Source: Xenoacremonium recifei (taxonomy: Eukaryota > Ascomycota > Sordariomycetes > Hypocreales > Nectriaceae). From it: a stretch of DNA of 64,000 bases. The notes beneath the pieces were generated by a model. That model worked only from the letters and a program-made list of their open reading frames with translations. It was not told the DNA's origin and ran no database searches. Positions within the stretch are counted from its first letter, which is position 1. Every line of letters begins with the position of its first letter. Of this stretch, positions 1-9,635 are shown piece by piece. Made by a program: the position numbers and the translations under genes. The DNA is taken from contig WOFQ01000021.1 of assembly GCA_012184525.1 (NCBI GenBank), forward strand, positions 62,001 through 126,000, read 5' to 3'.

Positions 1-244
1 CGGTAAATGCAATCCCGAAGTCGTTGCTATTTCGGCCCATTCGTCAGCAATTGGATCTCAAGACGGGGGCAATCAAGCATGCTGTCTCACCTATGACCGG
101 TGGACAGAACTTCGGCTGGAGAAGCCCCGTGATTTTGACGGGCATGTCGCCGGGTTTTGAAGACGCATCAAAAGCGACCTTCTTCTTGGACTTGACGGAG
201 GAGTCGCCATCCCGCTTGCGCTTCTTGACGCTTGGTTCGGCCAT
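1..244 (-). CDS. RPA49: RNA polymerase I subunit A49 (RPA49), N-terminal part
   Basis: Partial gene running off the left edge. A49 with A34.5 forms the TFIIF/TFIIE-like heterodimer of RNA polymerase I, which transcribes rRNA in the nucleolus. Only about 60 residues are visible. They hold a lysine-rich, nuclear-localisation-like start (MAEPSVKKRKRDGD) and then the conserved stretch PPVIATT. That stretch appears only after removing a 64-nt intron (27-90: GTGAGA donor, CTGAC branch, ATAG acceptor); without it the frame stops at 44. Exons are 91-244 and 1-26. The gene is divergent from the FHA kinase, with 1.6 kb between them. Family assignment rests on the basic N-terminus and the PPVIATT block, so it is good but not certain from this fragment. 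Confidence 0.8.
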
Positions 245-1852
245 GGTGAACGCCTGTTTGGGTGTCTGCCCTCACGATCAAGCCGATGCGGGATGCTGCC
301 GATACTGCCCAAATTTTTTTTAGACTCCAATGGGCAGAATCGAGGAGCAGCCCATCGTTTAGCCGGGCGGTGAAGGAAGCGGGAACAGCCCCGCCACACA
401 TAGCTCACCTGCCCTGAGCCACAGTGGCTGAGGAACGTCACTGCCGATTTTCGCACAGTCGCACGACAATTGCAAGACACATGGGGCCATGGGGCCACCA
501 ATGGATGAGGTTTTTGGCATCAAAATATCCCGATAATTCGAGACCAATTGACCCTGAGAATGCGCTCGGGAGCTTCAGAAGCAATCACTCAAGCTCGATG
601 CATACTCGCAAGCTGGACTAGTTGGAACAAGGAGCTGCTCATCAGGGCAAGGCGCACTTGGCTTAGCTCCAATATCATGCTTGCGTATAACGTCACGAGG
701 GCGCGCACAGTCACTCCATAGAACAATACGTTGAGGCAGACGCTGCGTCCAATTTTGTCATTTTGTCACGAGACGTGCAATTCCAGATCGGCATGCGCCG
801 TCATAGCAGCGTGCCCCTTAGATCGGCTGTCTGCGATCCTAAAAACCCGTCCTTTTTCCCGACCGTCCAAATTGCCCAGTCCATCTCTCATGACATCCCT
901 CGTGACGGTGAAGATCCGATTGTGTGTGCGGGGTTCAGCCACCATAACGTAGATCCCAAAGTCAAATCCAGCCACATAACTCGTTGCGGGAGATACGAAG
1001 GGCGAAACAGGACCGAGAGCCCAGCATCGGCTTCAGCGTTATCGTGCAGGCGTGTGAAGTCGTAACATCATGGAAGATGTGTCAAGTCAGGTAGAGGTGC
1101 GTGTTGTTTATTTGCTGCGGCAGGTTAGCCAAGACTGCGCTCTCATCTCTTGGACTAAAGCGAAACTTACGATCGAGCTCGCATCTTTCTTCTCTTGCGC
1201 TTGAGGCGGCGAACCCGCTTCTTTCTCCATTTGGCTCTCATCTTGAACGATTGACTGTGGTCTGGTCAGTGGCGCGTCCAACGGCGGCGGCGAGGCGCAG
1301 GGGGAAAGCAGGCAGCATGATGCCGATAGAGATACCAGCAAACACCTCCAACTACTTTTCCCCTAGTACGCGCAGGGGGGACAACTTACTGGTTCGTGGA
1401 TGAGAATCGTTGTTGGATAAGGAACAAACCGTAGAATGAGGCGGGGAGATTTGTAGAGCTTAAGCTGGGTCGTGCTAGGGCACAAACCCCTCCAGGTGCA
1501 CGTGACACATGACGCGGGTTTTGCGTGTGCCCATTGGCGCAAGCCGCAAGCGTATACAGTGCTAGGTTTATATACTGTGCTTAAGTACTGTCTGCACCTT
1601 CCGTGTAAGTGGAAGCTTCAACCATGGAAGGAGCGATCGAGCGTCAGGCAGGCAGTTGTTGGATTTCTAGATGGAGGGGAAGAGGAAGGGCCTTCTTGAA
1701 ACATCATCATCTCTTCTTAAATACCTACAAGTATTTTCAAGAAGCATTTTTTACCTGTTGAATTTCCATCGCCAGTAGCTTCACCCGTCTCCCAGTGACT
1801 GCCTACCCGGGAGCCTCGAATTCTGTCGTCCGACTTCGCTATCCAGCACCCA
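245..1852. other. Intergenic region between divergent RPA49 and FHA kinase
   Basis: No supported gene. Only short overlapping ORFs without family motifs are present. The stretch must hold both promoters and 5' leaders. An AT-richer segment with TATATAC-like sequence lies near 1565-1580, and a leader-like segment with many small stops lies near 1690-1850. Confidence 0.6.
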
Positions 1853-4170
1853 ATGGAACCAGAAGGGGCGGATGATGCCAAACCATCCCAGGATTCATGG
1901 GATGAAAGTCCGGCCGCGTACCTCCATTTAATTGACAGCCGCAGTGTGAATCAGTCGCAGCGTGGGTCGCCATTGGCCTCCATCAATGTTGTAATTTGAG
2001 GTCTTCTAACGCTGTTCGTAGGACTTCTTCCTATATGGGACCGAGTGATCCTCAAAGTTGGCCGAGATCCACGAGCAAAGTAACCTATCTTTATCTTCAG
2101 AGAATCGGTCACCTCTGACACATACAGTGCCGTAATTCTGGAAGATGACACGGAAAACACGGTCTCCCGGAACCATTGTGAATTCTACGTCGTGGTGTAT
2201 GAGCCAACCGTCAACCATGTCTACGTGCGTGATCGGAAGTCAGTGAATGGCACTTTTGTCAACGGTAAACTCATTGGATCTGGACCAACTATGTCACCGG
2301 GATATCTGCTTCAGCATGGTGACGTTATCGAGGTCCGGCCTTACTGGAAGTTCGTTTTCCATCAGAGTAACAGCCCTCCTTGTCATGATCTCACTGGCCT
2401 CCAGGCTGAAGAGGCTAAGGTATGCCAGAATTCCCGTGCCCCATTTAGTATTTTGGTCTGATAAGTACTAACTGAAATACGCAGCTGTTCTCTGATAAAT
2501 ACGAATTGACCAACCGCTGTCTAGGCAGCGGAGCAGAAGCCGTTGTCTACCTGGCTGTCGACGTTTCATCAAGCAAGCAGCTCGTATGTAAATTGGTAAA
2601 CCTCGACAAGCGGAAGAGCAAGAATCCGAATGAAACCGCTCAGAGCAAACTCCAAGAGGCAGATATCTTGCGTCAGCTGCGACACGTACGTTATGACAAC
2701 GACAAACGGTATTGGAACTGACGATTTCTAGCCAAATATCTTGCCTTACATCGACGCATTCATCTCTCCGCATTCATTGTAGGTCATATCTTGAGATACA
2801 AGAATAAACATAGGATTGTTCTTACCAGATGAAGGTACACCTTTACCGAACTTGCATCAGGTGGCGATTTAATGTCATTCATCTACCGTCATGAGATTGT
2901 CAAGGAATTTGATGCCAAAATACTCATTCGACAAGTAGTCCGTGGTCTGCGATATTTGCATACGAAAGGCATTTTGCATCGTGACCTGAAGCCCGAAAAC
3001 ATACTTCTAGCATATTCTCCAAAATTAGCATATCACCGTGTGATGCTTTCCGACTTTGGAAGTTCGGCTGTACCTCAACGAAATAGAATGATCTCCAACG
3101 TTGGTACGAGCGCATACCAAGCCCCGTAAGTTGAATGAATGGACCTAGTGCCTAATTTTCAAATGGAGTACAGGCTGATCGTATGAAGAGAGGTTCAAAG
3201 CATATACCAGACCCAGACAGGCGCCGTTGACATTTGGTCCTTGGGTGTTGTGGTTCTCCTGCTTCTTGCATCAAGCTGTGAGGTCCACTGCGAGGGCTTG
3301 AATCGTCTGGACCAGCGAGAGATATTTCATTTTCTCAAACGTACATTCTCTAAGCTGGATCAACAACCATCCTCCAACGCAAAAAGCTTCATCTGGTACT
3401 GTCTGCAGACGCAAGGGTCTAACAGAATGACGGCACTAGACTGCACACGCCACGATTGGCTGTCTACGCCAAGGAAACATCAATTGTTCTTTCAAAAGCT
3501 GGACTACAGAATGATGGTAGATTGGGAGTCAGAGACTCAAATCCGACCCATGCCTCTAGAGCTACCCGATCTGAAAGGAGACAGCCCCCAATTTCAGCAG
3601 ACAGACTCAGGAGCTCGAGTAAGTCAAGAGCTCCCGTTGCTAGAATCGCTCCTTGCCTCAGGAGAAGACGTAAAGGTACCAGTGAGCCATCTCAAGCGAA
3701 GATCGTCGACGGCTCGCAGTGATCAGAAAGAGAAAGAGTCTGTTTCGCCTACAGCTCCAGGAAGAGAATCCAAAGTCCCAGCTCACGAGCCAACCAGTAA
3801 AGACGATAAGCATAACCTAACCATGACAGTACCTGCGACCCCGTGGAAAGGCTTTACGAAGCCCAAGGTTGAAGTAACCCCAGAGCGACCATCGAAGAGG
3901 AGACAATCATCAAGAGCAAGATTTAGAGACACGTCGAATTTGCCACTGACCAACCTGAAGAAGCACCTCAACCTGACCAAAGAGAATCGTCAGCGAGAAG
4001 AAGTTCTAGAAGAACTCAAGAAGACCAACGCCAAATTCCTGGTTGACGAAGCGCCAATGACTCCCGCAACACCTGCACGGATTGCATGCTCACCACAGGT
4101 GCCGCTGAGACCTAAGAAACCAAAGACCTCAAGGCCTACCGCAAAACGCCCACGAGTGGCAGAAACTTGA
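1853..4170 (+). CDS. FHA-domain serine/threonine protein kinase (Rad53/Chk2/Mek1-like)
   Basis: Predicted checkpoint- or meiosis-type kinase: an N-terminal FHA phosphothreonine-binding domain followed by a full kinase domain and a basic tail of about 250 residues. Suggested exons: 1853-1961, 2022-2079, 2101-2419, 2485-2685, 2732-2778, 2835-3125, 3189-4170 (668 aa). FHA marks are VGRDPR, SRNHCEFY and KSVNGTFVNG. Kinase marks are glycine loop LGSGAEAVVY, VCKLV lysine, HRDLKPEN, DFGSS, APEV and DIWSLG. Two introns (ending at 2834 and 3188) use AAG acceptors; the choice is forced because it restores LYTF and APEV. An in-frame TAA at 2081-2083, inside the FHA domain, is removed only if a 21-nt segment (2080-2100) is an intron. 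Otherwise it is a nonsense codon or sequence error. Whether the gene is the Chk2 or the Mek1 orthologue cannot be told from domain order alone. Confidence 0.82.
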
Positions 4171-4362
4171 GACGCCACGGAATATCGAAGGCGTTGATTC
4201 TGGTGTTTATATCATTCAGTGTTCGAGATGTTTATCAAGGTAACACTTGGGGTTTATGAGAAGTAATAATTTGGGGAATTTGCTAGTGCAAAAAGGGGTT
4301 CATATCTTCCAGGCGTTATGTTATGAAAGCTTGCTAAACAGAGTTGAAGTTGACACAAAATA

Positions 4363-5466
4363 TCAGCACACTGAAATCGATCCCCTTGCTAGGTCCCTTA
4401 TCGTTTCGCGATCCTTCAAGACGTGCCACCACTCCTTTCTCCTGAACCAAGGATCCTTCCGATTGTCCATATCGTCGTTCTCATGCCACTTCCCCAAGAC
4501 CATACGGTCCCGCCTCTCCTTATCTCGCAACTTCAGAAGAAGTTCTCTCACAACCTCCTTCTCCGTGCCTCGATGATCCATCTCCACGGCACGCCAGCAC
4601 GTCAGGGGCAGCTTCGGATTCCCACCCTCCTTCACGCAACACACCTCACCATTCCGCACACACCGCGTACACGGCTTCTCCAAATGCGCCTTCTTACCCT
4701 TCCCAATCACCACCGTCCGCGAACACCGCAGCTCCTTCACCTGGCACTGCAGGCACGTCGCCGCCGGATCGACCCTCCTCCTCGGCGGCACCAGCATCGT
4801 CAGCAGCGGCGGACACGCCATGCGCAAGTTAATCGGCACGCCCTCGACATACCGCAGCGGCATGTCCCCCCCGCCGTGCCGCACGAAGTCCAGCGCCGCC
4901 AACTCCCACAGCTGCTCATCCAGCGCGCGCAATCTCGCCCGATACGCCGCGCCGCTCTCCCCGCAGCCCTGTTCCAGCCCATGCCGCAGCATCTCCGCCT
5001 CGACCAACTCCTCCGTCCGGATCCAGATCTCTCGACTGCTCATATGCAGCACACTCTTCGCCCTCTCCCTGCGCACCTCCCTCGCCCTTGCCAACCGCTG
5101 CATCTCGCGCAGCGGCGCCGCCCGCCTCCACACATCCTCCTCCTGCTGGCGACGCAACGCGGCGCGGTCCTCGGCATTGCGCGCGGCCTTGTCTGCGGCG
5201 GCGGCGGCGGCGGCTGCGGCCTGGGCTTCGCGGCGTTGGGCGGCGAGCGCGGCGTAGCGCTGTGATGCGAGGTCGGTGACGGCGGTGAGGAGATGGAGAG
5301 GGCCTGCGTCGGGAGGCTCGTCGATGCCGCTGATGAAGAGGGCTGTGGGGTTGAGGTCGTCGCTGGTGACGGAGGGGGAGAGGGGAGGAGGGGAGGCGGA
5401 GGCGGAGTTGGCGATGCTGTAGAGGCTGTATCGTGACTCGCTGTACCGTGACGCTCGAGAAGACAT
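4363..5466 (-). CDS. Zinc-cluster-like protein with coiled, alanine-rich middle
   Basis: Single-exon ORF of 367 aa that I do not recognise as a named family. The N-terminal 60 residues are Ser/Pro-rich. Residues 70-135 are a charged, predicted coiled-coil segment with a nine-alanine run encoded by GCC/GCG repeats. Residues 238-276 carry six cysteines spaced C-x2-C-x6-C-x17-C-x2-C-x6-C, followed by another Cys. This resembles the fungal Zn(II)2Cys6 cluster but has a longer central loop and sits in the C-terminal half instead of the usual N-terminus. The 90 residues after it are basic and Trp-rich. A DNA-binding or nuclear role is an inference from the cysteine pattern only. Tandem CCAAT boxes lie about 230 bp upstream. 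Confidence 0.7.
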   Translation of the reverse strand: MSSRASRYSESRYSLYSIANSASASPPPLSPSVTSDDLNPTALFISGIDEPPDAGPLHLLTAVTDLASQRYAALAAQRREAQAAAAAAAAADKAARNAEDRAALRRQQEEDVWRRAAPLREMQRLARAREVRRERAKSVLHMSSREIWIRTEELVEAEMLRHGLEQGCGESGAAYRARLRALDEQLWELAALDFVRHGGGDMPLRYVEGVPINLRMACPPLLTMLVPPRRRVDPAATCLQCQVKELRCSRTVVIGKGKKAHLEKPCTRCVRNGEVCCVKEGGNPKLPLTCWRAVEMDHRGTEKEVVRELLLKLRDKERRDRMVLGKWHENDDMDNRKDPWFRRKEWWHVLKDRETIRDLARGSISVC

Positions 5467-6513
5467 CGTAGAATTGTGTGAACTGTTGCTGCTGCTCTAA
5501 CCGATGCTTGAGTTGAAGATCGTTCGGTGTTTGGGTATGAACTTGGTGAGTATCGTTTGTGGTAGAGGAGAGACGTCCTTCGGGGATCTTGATGGGAGAC
5601 GTGCCTTTGTCCGCATCATATGACAGAGTGTCGTGAGTTAATACGAAGAGTTGTAGCCGTTCCTTTGTTGATACTGTAGCTAAGAAAGGCGCCCTCCCAA
5701 TGCGCCCTCCCAATGCGCCCTCCCAGCCCTTTGAAATGAACAAAGAATGAAGACCATCTTTGATCCCATGAACCTTCCTCAACAAAGGACGATCCCCAGC
5801 TCAACCTTGCCGCCTCATTATGTCGACAATTCACGATTCATGCAAGAAGGCATCCTTTTAAAGGGACAATTCTGGGGGCGTAAATATCCGCCCCAAGATA
5901 TCCTTAAATTTTGACTTGAGAGGCGAGTCCGCAACCGCTGCGCTAGCAGCCCCGGGATACTGAAACGCCTCTGTACCTGACTGAGTTAACCTACATGGAG
6001 GCCCGGAGCTCCAAGCCCAGACCTCCCCAAACTGTTCCGAAATCCTGACACGCTTCGTCGTGATGTCCTCCTGAGCCGACTCCTGACTGCGGAGTCAGCA
6101 GAGAGAGGCTGCCTGCCTCCCGTGGGAGGAAAAAGGACCGGCTGTCCACACGCCATGAAGCTGAAAATGAGAGGCCCAAAGAAAATGAAGAAGAAAGTAA
6201 CAGAGCTAATGAATATAAGAAACAAATTAGCACAAACGCCGCTCCATATGATATAATCTGCCCAAATGTCGTGGACCCGAAACGCCAGCTTTCCATACGC
6301 TGTGACAATCTGCGAGGCGATTCCGTTGAAGCTCGAAATAGATTCTGTGTGGTCTCCCGAACGCCATTATCCATCCTCCACTCCCACCTAAGAAAATGTT
6401 GTAGTATCAAAATAAGAACATGTGAAAGCCGCGGGGCTTTGCAGAAAGGTACTGTATGTCAGGAATCATTGCTTCGTTCGTGACACGCTGTGTCAAAAGG
6501 TGCCCCTATTCAT
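5467..6513. other. Intergenic region, zinc-cluster gene promoter and atg1 3' side
   Basis: No supported gene. It holds the promoter of the zinc-cluster-like gene with a 13-bp tandem repeat (separate entry) and the 3' flank of atg1. A 139-aa minus-strand ORF at 5991-6410 has one hydrophobic run but no start context or family signature, and I do not call it. Confidence 0.5.
5689..5726. repeat. Three tandem 13-bp units carrying CCAAT boxes
   Basis: The unit GCGCCCTCCCAAT occurs twice exactly (5689-5701, 5702-5714) and a third time without its last bases. Each complete unit contains CCAAT, the binding core of the fungal Hap/CBC complex. The array sits 223-260 bp upstream of the minus-strand zinc-cluster-like gene, a plausible promoter distance. 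Function is inferred. Confidence 0.75.
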
Positions 6514-9500
6514 CTAAGACGAGGCATGCGAGGGGACGCTACGGGGCGTCACATCGCCGCTGCGTCGTCGGGACACCTGGTTTAGAGCTTGCTGGGCCTG
6601 GTTGTTGGCCTCTGCAATCATCTGCTGCTTCTTGCGGACAGTCGAAAGTCTGCTGGTGATCATTTTGATCACTGACGTTTGTTAGCTCGTCGTAGTATTT
6701 GCTAGGTAAGGGGTAATGTCTTGACTTACTCTTTCGCACATGCTCCTCCTCCTCGCTCTCAAAGAGCCTCTCATTCACATCCCTCGCAGAATCCTTGATT
6801 GGTTCTTTGCCAGATAGCTTGCGGTCAAGTTGAGAATCGCCGTCGTGATCGAGCACCGCCTCCAGCATCCGGATGGCTGTGATGTATGACAGCTCGCAAC
6901 CGGCCAAGTTCTCGTTGGTGACTTCGTCAATGGCAGCCGCACGGCTCATCTCGAGAGCTCGATCGTACATGAGCTTCTCAGCGCATGTTCCAGGGGTCAG
7001 ATACACCTGCTTGATGCCGGACCCGGCGGATGAGGCAATAGACTCAGAGCCGTGGTTCTTCGGATGGCTCGGGTGGTCTTCCGGAAGCAGTTTCTGGGCG
7101 GCAATCAACTTCATCCGCACCACTTCCGACTTCTCTAGAACCTCATTGAAGCGCTGGCGAACCCACTGCACAACAGCGTTGATTCGCTGGATGACCGTCT
7201 GAGCAATGGCTGCTGAGACGCCGCTTGACATCTCACCCCGGCTTCGCTTGGCCCACCAGACGCTAGCAATATCCATGGCTCGAGCAAGCAGCGTGAGCGA
7301 TTTGACATAGAGAACCAATGCTTCCTCAGAGAGGGATACAATGGCCTCCACAGTCAGCCCGTTATCCTCACTGCCAAGCTGCTCTGCATCAACGCCACCC
7401 AGGCCGTGTTCCATAGAGGGGGCCATAGGGACAAGCTGTTTGTACTTCACCTCGGCAAACCCATAGACGCAGTCGCTGCGAGTGGCAAGCTCTTCAATGG
7501 CTAGGGCACGTGCTTCCTCGTCTGTACTCTGCGAATTCTTGCCGTCACCGAGTAGACCAGCAGACATCGTAGGAGTCGGATACGCTGGGAAGGGTTGATA
7601 CAATGGAGGCGATGGGCCTCGTTGACCGCGAAGAGGTGGGACCTTGAAGCCAAAGAGGCGCAGGCTGGCATCTTGAATAGCCTTAGAAATGCTGGAGGCG
7701 GACCCAGGGCTTGTAGACATGGCCTTCTCATACGACGACCTCCGATCATGTCGGCCCTGGGCGACCAAGGCTGTTCGCGATGCTGGAGTAGGGATGGCTC
7801 CCGTGGGGGAATTGGGCGCTCCCTGTTGGGTGTATCGTCGTGCCATCGCCCCCGAACGAGGAGAGCTTGGATTTTGGGCCCCCAGCCTCTCATTTGCTGC
7901 GAGCTCATCGGCGAGTGCATTCACTTCGACATGTCGTCGCTCGACTACGACGTACTCTCGCTCGAGGGCAACATCTTGGGCCGCCCGCTCTTCCTCTGTC
8001 ATAGACCGGTTACCTGCGGCCTGTCGGCGTGCATCAGCTAGATGAGCCGCGGGAGGAGAGACATCCTCGCGTACGACCCTATCACCAAACCGGTTTTGCG
8101 TGGGTAGCGAGGCTGTGTGTTGAGGGACAGGCCGCCGAATACCAAGCCCGTCTGCCGCTTCACGGGGCGAAGCAGCGGTGCGGGCTGTATCGGCTGGTGC
8201 TTGCCGCTGGTATCGTCCTTCGCCCGGGCTACCCGTTTGTGATACTCGAGGCTGCTCATCTCGAGGCGATCTCGAGACACTACCAGCACGTGGACTACCT
8301 TGTCCTACCGGCTGGGGTATACGGGGTGAGCTCGGCCGGCTTTCACCACGACGAGGAGCTCCGGCATCGCGAACCTCAGGCTGGGGTGGTTGTGGAACAT
8401 CGTCTTCCACGAGACCGGGAATCTCGCCTGTCACCACGGGGTGGGCGAAGAAGTTTTCGAAGCTCAGTCTTTCAACAGGGCTTCTCTTCAGAAGACTGCG
8501 GATGAGAGCCTTGAGGTCGGCGCTAATCGTCACCTCCCTCGGGAATCTGATAGTGTCTTCTGCGGCCTCGATCTTCCTCAGCAATTCCACGTGGTTTCTA
8601 GCACGGAAAGGGGGTCTGCCAGAGGCCATCTCGTAGAGAACGGTGCCAACGGACCACAGATCCGCCTTGGCATCATAGCGCTCATAGCGTAAGATCTCCG
8701 GCGCCATATACAGGGGGGACCCGCAAAGGGTATCGGCCAGGGACGTCGAGGGCAAGACTCGGGCAAATCCGAAGTCGGCGAGCTTGAGCATCGGCAGCGA
8801 CGGTACGCCAGCGACGGGAATCAGCGAGTCCTGGCTGGCTTGCATGATGGGCCGACTCTGTTGTCGTCGGATAGCTGGGCTGGGCAGCAGTAGTAAATTT
8901 TGAGGCTTGACATCTCGATGGACATAGTTTTTGCTGCGGAGGAACTCGAGCGCACTGGCCAGCTGCTTGAGGAAATGCCGAATGACGACCTCGTGCAGGC
9001 CAGAATTGGGGGCGGAAGGGTATTTGCGAGCCATATCGTGTGTAGCAGAGTGCGTGATGAGCTTATCTCGCTTCTTGATAAACAGCGAGAGATCGCCGAG
9101 CTCGCAGTACTCCATGATAAGATTGATGTGGGTGCTTGACTCAATGCAATCATGGAGGGCGACGATGTGAGGGTGTCGGAGAGTTTTGAGGATCTGAATC
9201 TCGCTGTAGAGATTCTCTCTGAGCTTCTTGTTCAGGCGTTCGAGATCGACGGACTTGACGGCAACGGCAGCTCCCGAGTCCTGTAAAGCTGGAGTCAGCA
9301 TAGGTCACTTCTGAATGAAGGAATGCATGTTGCACTGAGAGTCGGGTCCCCATGGCTCCAGTTTGGAGCTCGGGGTTGATTGCAATGCCGAGATCTCCAA
9401 ACGTGATGCAAGGCAATCGAGTCCAGTGAACCAAGGCGGCCCATTGTGGGATGCAAACAGCAGGGAAATCGATGAGATAGCACAGGGAATAGGTGGAACG

Positions 9501-9635
9501 CACCTTATGGTATCCAACATAGACCTGAGCAAAGCTGCCCTTTCCAATCTCGCGGCCGACGGAGAACTGGCCCAGAGGACGACCCTCCGAGGTCCTTGAC
9601 CGCGAGGAACCGGCGGCCTCTGATCGAGTGGCCAT
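6514..9635 (-). CDS. ATG1: Autophagy-initiating serine/threonine kinase Atg1
   Basis: Core kinase that starts autophagosome formation with Atg13 and Atg17. Exons 9504-9635, 6730-9280, 6514-6671 give 946 aa, in the usual range for filamentous fungi. The kinase domain begins near residue 24: GKGSFA loop, VAVK lysine about 53, HRDVKPQN about 165, DFG about 213 and APE. A Ser/Pro-rich linker follows, containing the Atg8-interacting motif YVVV (in EREYVVVERR), a hallmark of fungal Atg1. The C-terminal third matches the Atg13-binding (tandem MIT) region in position and composition. The first intron is 223 nt and the last 58 nt. Removing the last gives a C-terminus ending near the TAG at 6514 instead of a frameshifted one. 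The start is the first ATG before the kinase domain. A very long gene-free stretch lies upstream. Confidence 0.95.

Noticed and set aside
4423..5265. 280-aa plus ORF opposite the zinc-cluster-like gene
   Set aside because: Arg/Pro/Leu/His-biased composition typical of an antisense frame; the minus frame has organised cysteines and coiled-coil character.
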